Part shown: positions 16,959-24,186 of the stretch, in pieces
Layout: the number at the start of each line of letters is the position of its first letter
Numbering within the stretch: the stretch's first letter is position 1
Assembly (NCBI RefSeq): GCF_001715295.1
Contig: NZ_MDKB01000005.1
Span: 373,645 to 437,644 of the forward strand
Source of the DNA: Streptomyces griseus
Lineage (GTDB): Bacteria > Actinomycetota > Actinomycetes > Streptomycetales > Streptomycetaceae
Length of the DNA stretch: 64,000 bases
Direction: 5' to 3'
Made by a program: the position numbers and the translations under genes
Notes under the pieces: model-generated
The model's input: the letters and a program-made list of their open reading frames with translations, nothing else
What the model was told of the DNA's origin: nothing
The model's database searches: none

Positions 16959-17648
16959 ATGAGTTCTCCGCGCCCTTCGGCTCCGTGTGTCCTCTTCGAC
17001 CTCGACGGGACCCTCGTCGACAGCGAGCCGAACTACTACGAGGCGGGGCGCCGTCTCCTCTCCCGCTACGGCGTGACGGACTTCAGCTGGGAGAACCACT
17101 CCCGTTTCATCGGGGTCGGCACGCGCGAGACGCTCACCGTCCTGCGCGCGGAGTACGGGATCGACGCGTCGGTCGACGAACTCCTGGCCGGCAAGAACGC
17201 CCGCTACCTGGAGCTCGCCGGAGCCCGCACCGAGGTCTTCCCCGAGATGCGCACGCTCGTGGAGCGTCTCCACGGCGACGGGGTCGTGATGGCGGTGGCG
17301 TCGGGTTCGTCGCGGGCCGCGATCGAGGCCACGCTCGCGGTCACGGGGCTGGACGCGTACTTCCCCGTGTGCGTGTCCGCCGAGGAGGTGGCGCGCGGCA
17401 AGCCCGCGCCCGACGTGTTCCTGGAGGCCGCCCGGCGGCTCGGTGTGGAACCGTCCGCCTGCGTGGTGGTCGAGGACGCCGTGCCGGGTGTGGAAGCGGC
17501 GCACGCGGCGGGCATGCGCTGTATCGCGGTCCCCTCCGTCCGGTCCGCCGCGGACGAGGCGGTGTTCAGGTCCGCGGAACTCCTCTTTCCGGGCGGACAG
17601 GCCGAGTTCGAGGCGGCCGCCGTACTCGACCGGCTCACGGGCGGCTGA
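16959..17648 (+). CDS. HAD-superfamily phosphatase, beta-phosphoglucomutase-like
   Basis: 229 aa from the ATG at 16959; an ATG at 16947 would add four residues and neither has a strong ribosome site. HAD motif I FDLDGTLVDSEP (nucleophile Asp), motif II VASGSS, motif III Lys in ARGKPAPDVFLEAA, motif IV VVEDAVPGVEAAHAAGM. The helical cap after motif I (YYEAGRRLLSRYGV) is the C1 type of sugar-phosphate phosphatases and mutases. It acts on a small phosphorylated metabolite in the cytosol. It may be co-transcribed with the Lrp regulator. Confidence 0.85.
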   Translation: MSSPRPSAPCVLFDLDGTLVDSEPNYYEAGRRLLSRYGVTDFSWENHSRFIGVGTRETLTVLRAEYGIDASVDELLAGKNARYLELAGARTEVFPEMRTLVERLHGDGVVMAVASGSSRAAIEATLAVTGLDAYFPVCVSAEEVARGKPAPDVFLEAARRLGVEPSACVVVEDAVPGVEAAHAAGMRCIAVPSVRSAADEAVFRSAELLFPGGQAEFEAAAVLDRLTGG

Positions 17649-17651
17649 TTC

Positions 17652-17711
17652 CGGCCGCAGTCCTTCAGGTTCCGGCCCGGTGAATGGCCGGAACCTGAAG
17701 GACTGCGGCCG
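17652..17711. terminator. Very long perfect hairpin, 26-bp stem
   Basis: Arms 17652-17677 and 17686-17711 match without a mismatch around an 8-nt loop (cggtgaat). It begins 3 bp after the HAD stop. It is longer than a routine terminator stem and very stable. Confidence 0.88.
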
Positions 17712-17848
17712 ACCGGGCGAGGAGTGGTCCCCGGGCCGGATATCCTGATCATGCCGCGTGCCCCACGCACCGAACCGAGCCCACGAGGCCGACCGGGTCA
17801 CCGCCGCGGCAGTCGGAGCGGGCCACAGTTCGAGATTGGTGTGCACAG

Positions 17849-19081
17849 GTGCTGGTAGCTGGACGGTACCGGTTGATATCCCCCATCGGCCGTGGCGGTA
17901 TGGGCGAGGTGTGGCGTGCCACGGACGAAGTGCTGGGCCGTGCCGTGGCCGTGAAGCTGCTGCTGGGCGACCACGCCGACGCCTCGTCGACCGCGCGGTT
18001 CCGCCTGGAGGCGCAGACCGCGGCGCGACTCAGCCATCCCCACCTGGTCGCCGTCTTCGACTTCGGCTCCTGGGAGGACCGCTTCTTCCTGGTGATGGAG
18101 CTGGTCGAGGGCAGGAGCCTCGGGGACCTGCTGGAGGCCGAGGACCGGATCCGGCCGGAACAGGTGGCCCGGATCGCCGGGGAGGCCGCGGCCGGTCTGG
18201 CCGCGGCGCACCGGCAGGGCATCGTCCACCGTGACATCAAGCCGGGCAACCTGATGCTGGACGCCGAAGGGTCCGTGAAGATCGGGGACTTCGGCATAGC
18301 CCAGTTCGTCGACGATCCCTCGACGGCGTTGACCACGGCCGGCCACATCGTCGGCACCAGCCTGTACCTGGCTCCGGAGCGGGCCCTCGGGCGTACCGCC
18401 GACTCGGCGTCGGACATGTACTCCCTGGGCTGTGTCATCTACCAACTGCTGGTGGGAGACCCGCCGTTCCGCTCGGACACGGCGACGGCGACGCTCTACC
18501 AGCACGTGGACACTCCCCCGGTGCCCGTCAGGCAGCGGGGGGTCGACATCTCCCCCGCCTTCGATTCGTATCTGCTGGGACTGCTGGCGAAGAAGCCCGA
18601 GGACCGGCCGAGTGCGCAGCAGGTCTCCGACTGGTTCCGGACGGACGCCTGGCGCGGGCGCCCCGAGCCACTGCCGCACCACATCCCCACCGCTCCGCCC
18701 GTCGCGACGCCTCCGGCGGCCGCCGCACCGGCCGCTCAGCCCGCCCCGACGTACCGGCTGCCCCAGGCCACCGGCCGAAGACGGGCGGCTCCCGCCCCCC
18801 GGGGGACCCGGTCGGCGACCACGACCCGGATGAGCACGGGCGAGGCCATCCGCCGCCGCCCCCGTGTGGCGAGCGCCGTCGCGGGGACGATCGCCTTCGT
18901 GGCCGCGGTGTATCTGGGAACCGTCCTGTTCTCACCGGACTCCGGTGCGGCGGACACCCCGGACCCCGCGGTCTCCCCGACCGCGGGGGCGCCGACGCCC
19001 GACGCCCCGGCCGGCCCCACCGGGGGGAACCCCGGGCAGGACGGCGGAAGCAACCACGAGGACCGGGACGACGAGGACTGA
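17849..19081 (+). CDS. Membrane Ser/Thr protein kinase (PknB-type), no PASTA domains
   Basis: 410 aa from the GTG at 17849. Kinase domain residues 1-265: Gly-rich loop GRGGMGEVW, ATP Lys36 in VAVKLL, catalytic Asp129 in VHRDIKPGN, DFG at 147-149, activation segment TTAGHIVGTSLYLAPE. A Pro/Ala-rich linker (about 280-335) leads to one membrane segment, VASAVAGTIAFVAAVYLGTVLF. The outer tail of about 45 residues is Pro/Gly/Asp-rich and ends DRDDED. There is no PASTA or other sensor fold outside, so the signal is unclear. It faces the aldo/keto reductase gene with an 11-bp gap. Confidence 0.9.
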   Translation: MLVAGRYRLISPIGRGGMGEVWRATDEVLGRAVAVKLLLGDHADASSTARFRLEAQTAARLSHPHLVAVFDFGSWEDRFFLVMELVEGRSLGDLLEAEDRIRPEQVARIAGEAAAGLAAAHRQGIVHRDIKPGNLMLDAEGSVKIGDFGIAQFVDDPSTALTTAGHIVGTSLYLAPERALGRTADSASDMYSLGCVIYQLLVGDPPFRSDTATATLYQHVDTPPVPVRQRGVDISPAFDSYLLGLLAKKPEDRPSAQQVSDWFRTDAWRGRPEPLPHHIPTAPPVATPPAAAAPAAQPAPTYRLPQATGRRRAAPAPRGTRSATTTRMSTGEAIRRRPRVASAVAGTIAFVAAVYLGTVLFSPDSGAADTPDPAVSPTAGAPTPDAPAGPTGGNPGQDGGSNHEDRDDED

Positions 19082-19091
19082 GCCCGCGCGG

Positions 19092-20075
19092 TCACCAGCG
19101 GGAGTGGACCTCCGCGCGGATCCGGCGGTCGTACAGGTCACGCACCGCGTCCAGGGTGCTCTGCGGCAACGGCGCAAGCGCGGCGGCCGCGGCGTTCGCG
19201 CGGGCCTGCTCCGGTGAACGCGCTCCGGGGATGACGCTCGTGACGCCCGGCTGCTGGATGATCCAGCGCAGCGCGGTCTGCGCGGGTGTGGCGCCCTCGG
19301 GCGACAGGGCGGCGAACTCCTTCGCCGCGGCCACGCCGGTCGCGTAGTCGACACCGGAGAAGGTCTCGCCCTGGTCGAACGCCTCGCCGTGTCGGTTGTA
19401 CGTGCGGTGATCCTCGGGAGCGAAGACCGTGTCCGCCGTGTACTTCCCCGACAGCAGCCCGGACGCCAGCGGCACCCGCGCGATGATGCCGACGCCTGCT
19501 TCCACGGCGGCCGGGAGCACCTCGTCGAGCGGCTTGAGGCGGAACGGGTTGAGGATGATCTGGACACTGGCGACCCCGGGCCTGGCGATGGCCTTCAGCG
19601 CCTCGGCGCACGTCTCGACGCTCACCGCGTAGGCGGCGGTCCGCTGCTCGGCGACGAGCGTGTCGAGAGCGTCGTAGACCGCGTCCGAGGAGTAGACGCT
19701 CGTGGGCGGGCAGTGCAGCTGTACGAGATCGAGCGTGTCGACGCCGAGGTTGGCGCGCGAACGGTCGTTCCAGGCACGGAAGTTGTCGAGTACGAAGTTC
19801 TCCGGGACCTGATCGGCGCGTCGGCCCATCTTCGTGGCCACGAAGACGTCCGCGTCCGGGCGGTCCTTGAGGTAGCGGCCGATGAGCTGTTCGCTGCGCC
19901 CGTCGCCGTACACGTCCGCGGTGTCGAAGAAGGTGACCCCCGATTCGACGGCGGCGTCCAGGACTGCGAAGGCGTCGGCCTCCGCCACCTCCCCCCAGTC
20001 CCCACCGAGCTGCCAGGTACCCTGTCCTACGACCGATACGTCACGGTCTGTCCTGCCGAGTGTGCGATGCTCCAT
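19092..20075 (-). CDS. Aldo/keto reductase
   Basis: 327 aa from the ATG at 20075 (MEHRTLGRTDRDVSVVGQG); an ATG three codons earlier (20084) is possible. TIM-barrel NADPH-dependent reductase. Catalytic Asp and Tyr in FFDTADVYGDGRSE, Lys in VFVATKMGR, His in DLVQLHCPP, and C-terminal cofactor loop TSVIPGARSPEQARANA are present. No signal peptide. It reduces aldehydes or ketones in the cytosol; the natural substrate cannot be read from sequence. The promoter would overlap the start of the secreted-protein gene at 20157. Confidence 0.88.
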   Translation of the reverse strand: MEHRTLGRTDRDVSVVGQGTWQLGGDWGEVAEADAFAVLDAAVESGVTFFDTADVYGDGRSEQLIGRYLKDRPDADVFVATKMGRRADQVPENFVLDNFRAWNDRSRANLGVDTLDLVQLHCPPTSVYSSDAVYDALDTLVAEQRTAAYAVSVETCAEALKAIARPGVASVQIILNPFRLKPLDEVLPAAVEAGVGIIARVPLASGLLSGKYTADTVFAPEDHRTYNRHGEAFDQGETFSGVDYATGVAAAKEFAALSPEGATPAQTALRWIIQQPGVTSVIPGARSPEQARANAAAAALAPLPQSTLDAVRDLYDRRIRAEVHSRW

Positions 20076-20156
20076 GCCGATCATGCTACGTCGGCGGGTG
20101 CGGGCCGGCGCCGGTGACCACGGGGAGGAGCGAGCCGGCGGGGGAACGGACCCCTC

Positions 20157-20722
20157 ATGCGTATCCGCCACGTACTCACCGTGCCCGCCGTTCTCTCCAC
20201 CCTCGCCCTCGCCGCCCCGGCGGGTGCCTCGGCGGCCGCACCGCCCGCGAGCGCTGCTCCCCCGCTCTGCCGGGAGGGCGACATGGAGGTCGCCGCCGCG
20301 GCCTCCGGTCCTCCGGAGACCCTGCGGATCAGCGTCACCGACCGCGGCGGTCACGCCTGCGTCGTCGACCGCGCCCCCACGGTGGTCTTCGGGGACCTGG
20401 ACGGCCGCGCGCTGCCGGTGCCCGACAGCGCGAGCGCACCGTACCGCGTCCCGGCCGGCCGCACGGCGTACGCGGCGGGCCGCGCCCTGGACCCGTCGGC
20501 CTCGGACCTGCGGGTGGTGGACCTGCTGCGGTCGCCGGGGACCCGGCGCACCGCGGACGGACCTCCGACGCCTGCTCCCTGGGGATGCCGGAGGAGATTC
20601 GGGTCCGGGAACCGGTCACCACCCGGTGGCACGGTTCGCGGGCCGCGGCCGACGCGGCACCGGAGCGGTACACAGACCGACCGACGGCCGTGCGGCCCCG
20701 TGGCGTGCGGCCGGGGCCGTGA
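20157..20722 (+). pseudogene. Secreted DUF4232-like protein with apparent -1 frameshift
   Basis: The first 120 codons encode a clear signal peptide (MRIRHVLTVPAVLSTLALAA then ASAAAPP) and a DUF4232-like domain: LCREGDMEV, SVTDRGGHACVVDRAP, VPAGRTAYAAGRALDP, DLRVVDLL. After about 20530 the frame degenerates into Arg/Pro-rich sequence that runs without a stop into the next gene. The -1 frame instead gives VAGDPAHRGRTSDACSLGMPEEIRVREPVTT and stops at 20722. That looks like the true C-terminus with a conserved Cys. So one base seems missing near 20527-20540. This may be a real lesion or a sequencing error. Confidence 0.6.
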
Positions 20723-20864
20723 GGTGCGGGCCGTACGGGCGCGCCGTGCGGTACGCGGCCGACGGCGGCACAGTGGAGATAACGGACTGTGCTGGACCCG
20801 CACGGCCCCGAGGAGCGGGCGGGGTACGCACCGTCCGACCGCTCCCCGTCGGAAGGACACGGTC

Positions 20865-21419
20865 ATGGACACCGAAGGCACACGGCGTTTCGTGGTGCAG
20901 ATCCATGACGCCCGGCGCATGCATTTCGACTTCCGGCTCGAGGTCGACGGCGTACTCAGGTCGTGGGCCGTGCCGCGCGGGCCCTCGGACAACCCCCGGG
21001 ACAAACGGCTGGCCGTCCCGACGGAGGACCATCCGCTGGAGTACGGCGCGTTCGAGGGCGTCATCCCGCAGGACGAACAGGGCAGCGGCACGGTCATCGT
21101 CTGGGACCAGGGCACGTACCAGTCGCTCAGCCACGATCCCTCCGGCGCCCCCGTTCCGCTCAGCGAGGCCCTGGAGCGCGGGCACGCCACCTTCCGGCTC
21201 GCCGGGACCAAGCTGCACGGGGAGTTCGCCCTCACCCGCTTCCACGTGGGCGAGGAGGGCGGCACCGAGGGCCCTGAGGCGTGGCTGCTGATCAAGGCGA
21301 ACGATCGGCAGGCCGTCCACGACCGGCCGGGCACGCCCGATCCGTACCACGCCCGCTCGGCCCGCACCGGCCGGACCCTGCACCAGGTCGCCGCCGCGGA
21401 GCGGCAGAGCACCCGCTGA
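20865..21419 (+). CDS. Stand-alone LigD-type 3'-phosphoesterase domain protein
   Basis: 184 aa from the ATG at 20865, preceded by GGAAGGA. The whole protein is the phosphoesterase module normally fused to bacterial NHEJ ligase D: RFVVQIHDARRMHFDFRLEV (metal-binding His/Asp/Arg), SWAVPRGPS, RLAVPTEDHPLEYGAFEGVI, GTVIVWDQGTY, LHGEFALTRF, WLLIKAND. It trims ribonucleotides and 3'-phosphates at DNA ends before sealing. No ligase or polymerase domain and no Ku gene is nearby. The frame is open upstream into the secreted-protein gene, so a fused annotation should be rejected. Confidence 0.88.
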   Translation: MDTEGTRRFVVQIHDARRMHFDFRLEVDGVLRSWAVPRGPSDNPRDKRLAVPTEDHPLEYGAFEGVIPQDEQGSGTVIVWDQGTYQSLSHDPSGAPVPLSEALERGHATFRLAGTKLHGEFALTRFHVGEEGGTEGPEAWLLIKANDRQAVHDRPGTPDPYHARSARTGRTLHQVAAAERQSTR

Positions 21420-21602
21420 ACGCTCCGGGCGCGGCCCGCCCGTCGGCGCAGCCGGTGAGCTTTGCGCCTCCCCGGGCCAAGGGCCTGTCCGGCGGGCGGG
21501 CAGCGACGGCGACGGCATCGCGCCGTGCGCCGGGCGGCCGCCGTCGCGGTGAGGGGTGACCCGACGCCGCCCGTAGGGGTACGAGCGGACGCCGGGCCGG
21601 TG

Positions 21603-22295
21603 TCAGGACTTCTTGGCGGAGTTCAGATGGGCGAACACCACGACGTTGTCCTTGTAGTCCTTCGCCTTCTTGTCGTACTCACCGCCGCAGGTGATCAGCC
21701 GCAACTGGGCGCTGTCGTTGTCGGCGTACACACGGTCGTTGGGGAAGTCGGTCTTGCTGAACGTCTCGACCGAATCCACCTTGAAGGTGGCCACGACGCC
21801 GTCCTTCCGGGTGATGTCCACCGTGCTGCCCGCCTTCAGGGTACTGAGCAGCAGGAACACGGCCGGACCCGTCTTCGTGTCGACGTGCCCGGCCACCACC
21901 GAGGTACCGCGCTCACCCGGGGTGGCCCCGTCCTCGAACCAGCCGACCAGGTTGGCGTCGTCCGCGGGCGGCGCGTTCAGCTGTCCGGTCGGGCCGATGG
22001 CCAGCGGCGTGAAGGGCGCGTCGACCGCGATCTCCCCGATCGAGATACGCGTGGGCTCCGACCTGGGCAGTCCGTCGACGGCTGCGGACGCGGAGGGTGA
22101 GGCGGAGGGAGCGGGAGCCGTGGCGGCAGGAGCTGCCAGGACCGGGGCGGAGGGGGCGGGCGGGACTCCCGCGGAGGCGTCGAAGGAGTTGTAGACGAGG
22201 AGGAAGCCCAGCCCCACCGCCACGGCGGGCCACAGCAGGGAACGGCCGAGGGCAGGGGAGGCTGAATCCGGTTCGGACGGCTGCTGGGCGGCCAT
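21603..22295 (-). CDS. Class F-type sortase
   Basis: 230 aa from the ATG at 22295. A short cytosolic head (MAAQQPSEPD), one membrane segment (LLWPAVAVGLGFLLVYNSF) and a Pro/Ala-rich stalk (42-72) precede an extracellular sortase domain. Catalytic His137 in SVVAGHVDT and Cys203 in LRLITCGGEYD are clear. The expected arginine is not obvious; the segment reads KDYKDNVVV. The gene lies 145 bp downstream of the repeat surface protein on the same strand, so that protein is the obvious substrate candidate, though it lacks a plain LPxTG. Confidence 0.85.
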   Translation of the reverse strand: MAAQQPSEPDSASPALGRSLLWPAVAVGLGFLLVYNSFDASAGVPPAPSAPVLAAPAATAPAPSASPSASAAVDGLPRSEPTRISIGEIAVDAPFTPLAIGPTGQLNAPPADDANLVGWFEDGATPGERGTSVVAGHVDTKTGPAVFLLLSTLKAGSTVDITRKDGVVATFKVDSVETFSKTDFPNDRVYADNDSAQLRLITCGGEYDKKAKDYKDNVVVFAHLNSAKKS

Positions 22296-22378
22296 ACGGG
22301 TACTGCCTTTCGCGTACGGGGTACGGGGAAGCGGCGGGGTCAGCTGGGTGCTGCCCGGCCGGAGGGGGAAATCGGCGC

Positions 22379-22405
22379 GGCCACCGCCCGGGAAGGGCGG
22401 CGGCC
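22379..22405. terminator. Hairpin between the repeat-protein gene and the sortase gene
   Basis: Arms 22379-22389 and 22395-22405 pair with one mismatch around a 5-nt loop. It may end or attenuate transcription before the sortase gene. Confidence 0.45.
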
Positions 22406-22440
22406 ACGACAGCGTTCGGTCAGTGGTGCCCGGGGGTCCG

Positions 22441-23205
22441 TCAGACCGCCGCGGCACCCGAGGCGTTGCGGCGGCGCAGCCGGTACGCGGCGGCACCGAT
22501 GCCACCGAGCATCAGGACCGAACCCGCGGCCAGGCTGCCGCCGGACAGAGCCATGGCTCCACCACCGGTGTGCATTCCGCCCTCGGGCTTCTCGTGCTTC
22601 CAGCTCTCCGGCTTCTCACGGCCGTCGCCGCCGGCCTCGGAACCCTCTTCCTTGTCCTTCTGCCAGTCGTCGGACGAGACGCCGGCCAGCGCACCGCCAC
22701 CGGCGTGCATACCGCCCTCGGGCTTCTCGTGCTTCCACGAGTCCGGCTTCTCACGGCCGTCGTCGCTACCGGCCTCGGAGCCCTTCTCCTTCTCCTTGTC
22801 CTTCTCCTTGTCCTTCTCCCAGTCGTCCGACGAGACGCCGGCCAGCGCACCGCCACCGGCGTGCATACCGCCCTCGGGCTTCTCGTGCTTCCACGAGTCC
22901 GGCTTCTCACGGCCGTCGTCGCTACCGGCCTCGGAGCCCTTCTCCTTCTCCTTGTCCTTCTCCTTGTCCTTCTCCCAGTCGTCCGACGAGACGCCGGCCA
23001 GCGCGCCACCACCGGCGTGCATACCGCCCTCGGGCTTCTCGTGCTTCCACGAGTCCGGCTTCTCACGGCCGTCGTCGCTGCTGGAGGAGGAGCCGCTGTC
23101 CTTGTCCCAGCCATCGGCCGAGGTCACGGCGTATGCGGCGGGGGCGGTGACCGCGAGGACCGCCGTGACGGCGGCCGATGCGAACAGGGTGCGGGCAGAG
23201 CGCAT
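22441..23205 (-). CDS. Secreted surface protein with four near-identical repeats of up to 52 residues and a C-terminal membrane anchor
   Basis: 254 aa. Signal peptide MRSARTLFASAAVTAVLAVT with a cut after AYA. Then come four repeats beginning GREKPDSWKHEKPEGGMHAG, continuing GGALAGVSSDDW and a charged block (EKDKEKDKEKEK). Units 1 and 2 are full length (52 aa). Unit 3 lacks seven residues of the charged block and unit 4 runs into the anchor. The C-terminus is GGSLAAGSVLMLGGIGAAAY followed by RLRRR, a typical wall- or membrane-sorting tail without a clear LPxTG. The neighbouring sortase suggests processing. The function of the highly charged repeats is unknown. Confidence 0.82.
   Translation of the reverse strand: MRSARTLFASAAVTAVLAVTAPAAYAVTSADGWDKDSGSSSSSDDGREKPDSWKHEKPEGGMHAGGGALAGVSSDDWEKDKEKDKEKEKGSEAGSDDGREKPDSWKHEKPEGGMHAGGGALAGVSSDDWEKDKEKDKEKEKGSEAGSDDGREKPDSWKHEKPEGGMHAGGGALAGVSSDDWQKDKEEGSEAGGDGREKPESWKHEKPEGGMHTGGGAMALSGGSLAAGSVLMLGGIGAAAYRLRRRNASGAAAV
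22550..23076 (-). repeat. 156-bp tandem coding repeats
   Basis: The anchor gtgcat recurs at 22570, 22705, 22861 and 23017, spacings 135, 156 and 156 bp. The two full-length units are nearly identical at DNA level, including codon choice, so expansion or gene conversion is recent. The 135-bp spacing reflects a 21-bp in-frame deletion. Confidence 0.9.
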
Positions 23206-23838
23206 GGATACACAGTCCTTTCGCCATCCCCGCGCAGGCCGGCCGGTTGCCGGCTCATCGGATCGCGGGGGCGACGTGATCCACCGTCAGCCGAAACCCG
23301 GGGGCGCACCACTCGGGGACCCCGCATTCGAGCTACGGAGTGGGCTCAACGTGTGACGGGGAGCCAGATGTCACCCGTTGGAGGGCACGCCACGCCGGTA
23401 GGGGGTTTGAGTAGCGGATGATCACCGGTGCAGGGGATGGCAGGCGGTGCGGAGCCCTCGGTCCGGCCTGCTTGGGTGCACGCCTTCCTGCCGGTCACGG
23501 AGGAGGCGGGGCCTCGCCGTCCCTTCCGCCGGAGTTCCGAGGAACCCGGCCTGGCGGCCGACGGGCCGTCGGCGACGGCCGGCCGGTGGCACCGGAGGGC
23601 CTGCACGCGGGTGAACCGAGCCGCTCGGTAAGGGACTTCGACGACCAGGCATCCCTCGTGGACGCCCCGGTGCTCTTCACCGCCGGCCATGACGGTGCAC
23701 CGGCGCCGACGGGGCCACGGACAGCGAGGTGACCCTGCCGGTACGGGCGGGACGCGAGCCGGTCTCCTCTCGCCACACCGCTCGGGCGCTCGCGCGCACG
23801 TCGGCCACGTGCGGACGGAAGCGGCCCGGCATGCGGGC

Positions 23839-23955
23839 GGCCACCTCGGCCACCTCGGCCACCTCGGCCACCTCGGCCACCTCGGCCACGTCGGCCACGT
23901 CGGCCACGTCGGCCACGTCGGCCACGTCGGCCACGTCGGCCACGTCGGCCACGTC
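23839..23955. repeat. 9-bp minisatellite, 13 units of GGCCACSTC
   Basis: Five units of GGCCACCTC (23839-23883) are followed by eight units of GGCCACGTC (23884-23955) with no interruption. The sharp switch of one base between blocks suggests two expansion events. A degenerate extra unit (gtcggccacgtg) lies at about 23803. Confidence 0.95.
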
Positions 23956-24122
23956 CCGAACGGGTCTCCACTCGGTTCGTCACCATCACCGTCACCGAGG
24001 AGGGGTGAGCCGGCGGGGCCGCTGCCGATGTCGTGCCGTCAGTTCTTGTCGCCCACGGGCCCTGTCGCATCAACCGGGCGCCAACTCTTGACGCGTTCGC
24101 AACAAGAGAGAAGTATCTCGCC

Positions 24123-24148
24123 CAGCCGGAGAGAGCGCTCTCCGGCTG
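24123..24148. promoter_or_regulatory. Inverted repeat ahead of the CBM32 gene, hairpin or LacI-type operator
   Basis: Arms 24123-24133 and 24138-24148 (11 bp) surround AGCG. The centre also reads GAGAGCGCTCTC (24131-24142), a 12-bp palindrome with the AGCGCT core common in LacI-family operators. It is about 40 bp before the ATG at 24187. Confidence 0.5.
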
Positions 24149-24186
24149 TGCGCGTCGTGTACCCGCCCCACGACTCAGGAGACCCC

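Larger units (their letters stand above)
23206..24186. other. 980-bp region without a convincing gene; holds a minisatellite and a hairpin
   Basis: Nothing on either strand here has normal protein character. The repeat-protein promoter should lie near 23206-23300. A 9-bp tandem repeat fills 23839-23955, and an inverted repeat lies at 24123-24148 ahead of the next gene. Frames across the tandem repeat encode simple ATS, GHL/GHV or DVA/EVA runs and are unlikely to be real proteins. Confidence 0.6.

Noticed and set aside
20157..21419. A single 420-aa protein joining the secreted domain to the LigD-type phosphoesterase
   Set aside because: The linking part is Arg/Pro-rich noise; the second gene has its own start with GGAAGGA, and the first gene's natural C-terminus is in another frame.
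23677..23952. Protein of DVA/EVA repeats across the 9-bp minisatellite
   Set aside because: Any frame across a 9-bp tandem repeat is open and gives simple tripeptide runs; there is no ribosome site, domain or conservation signal.
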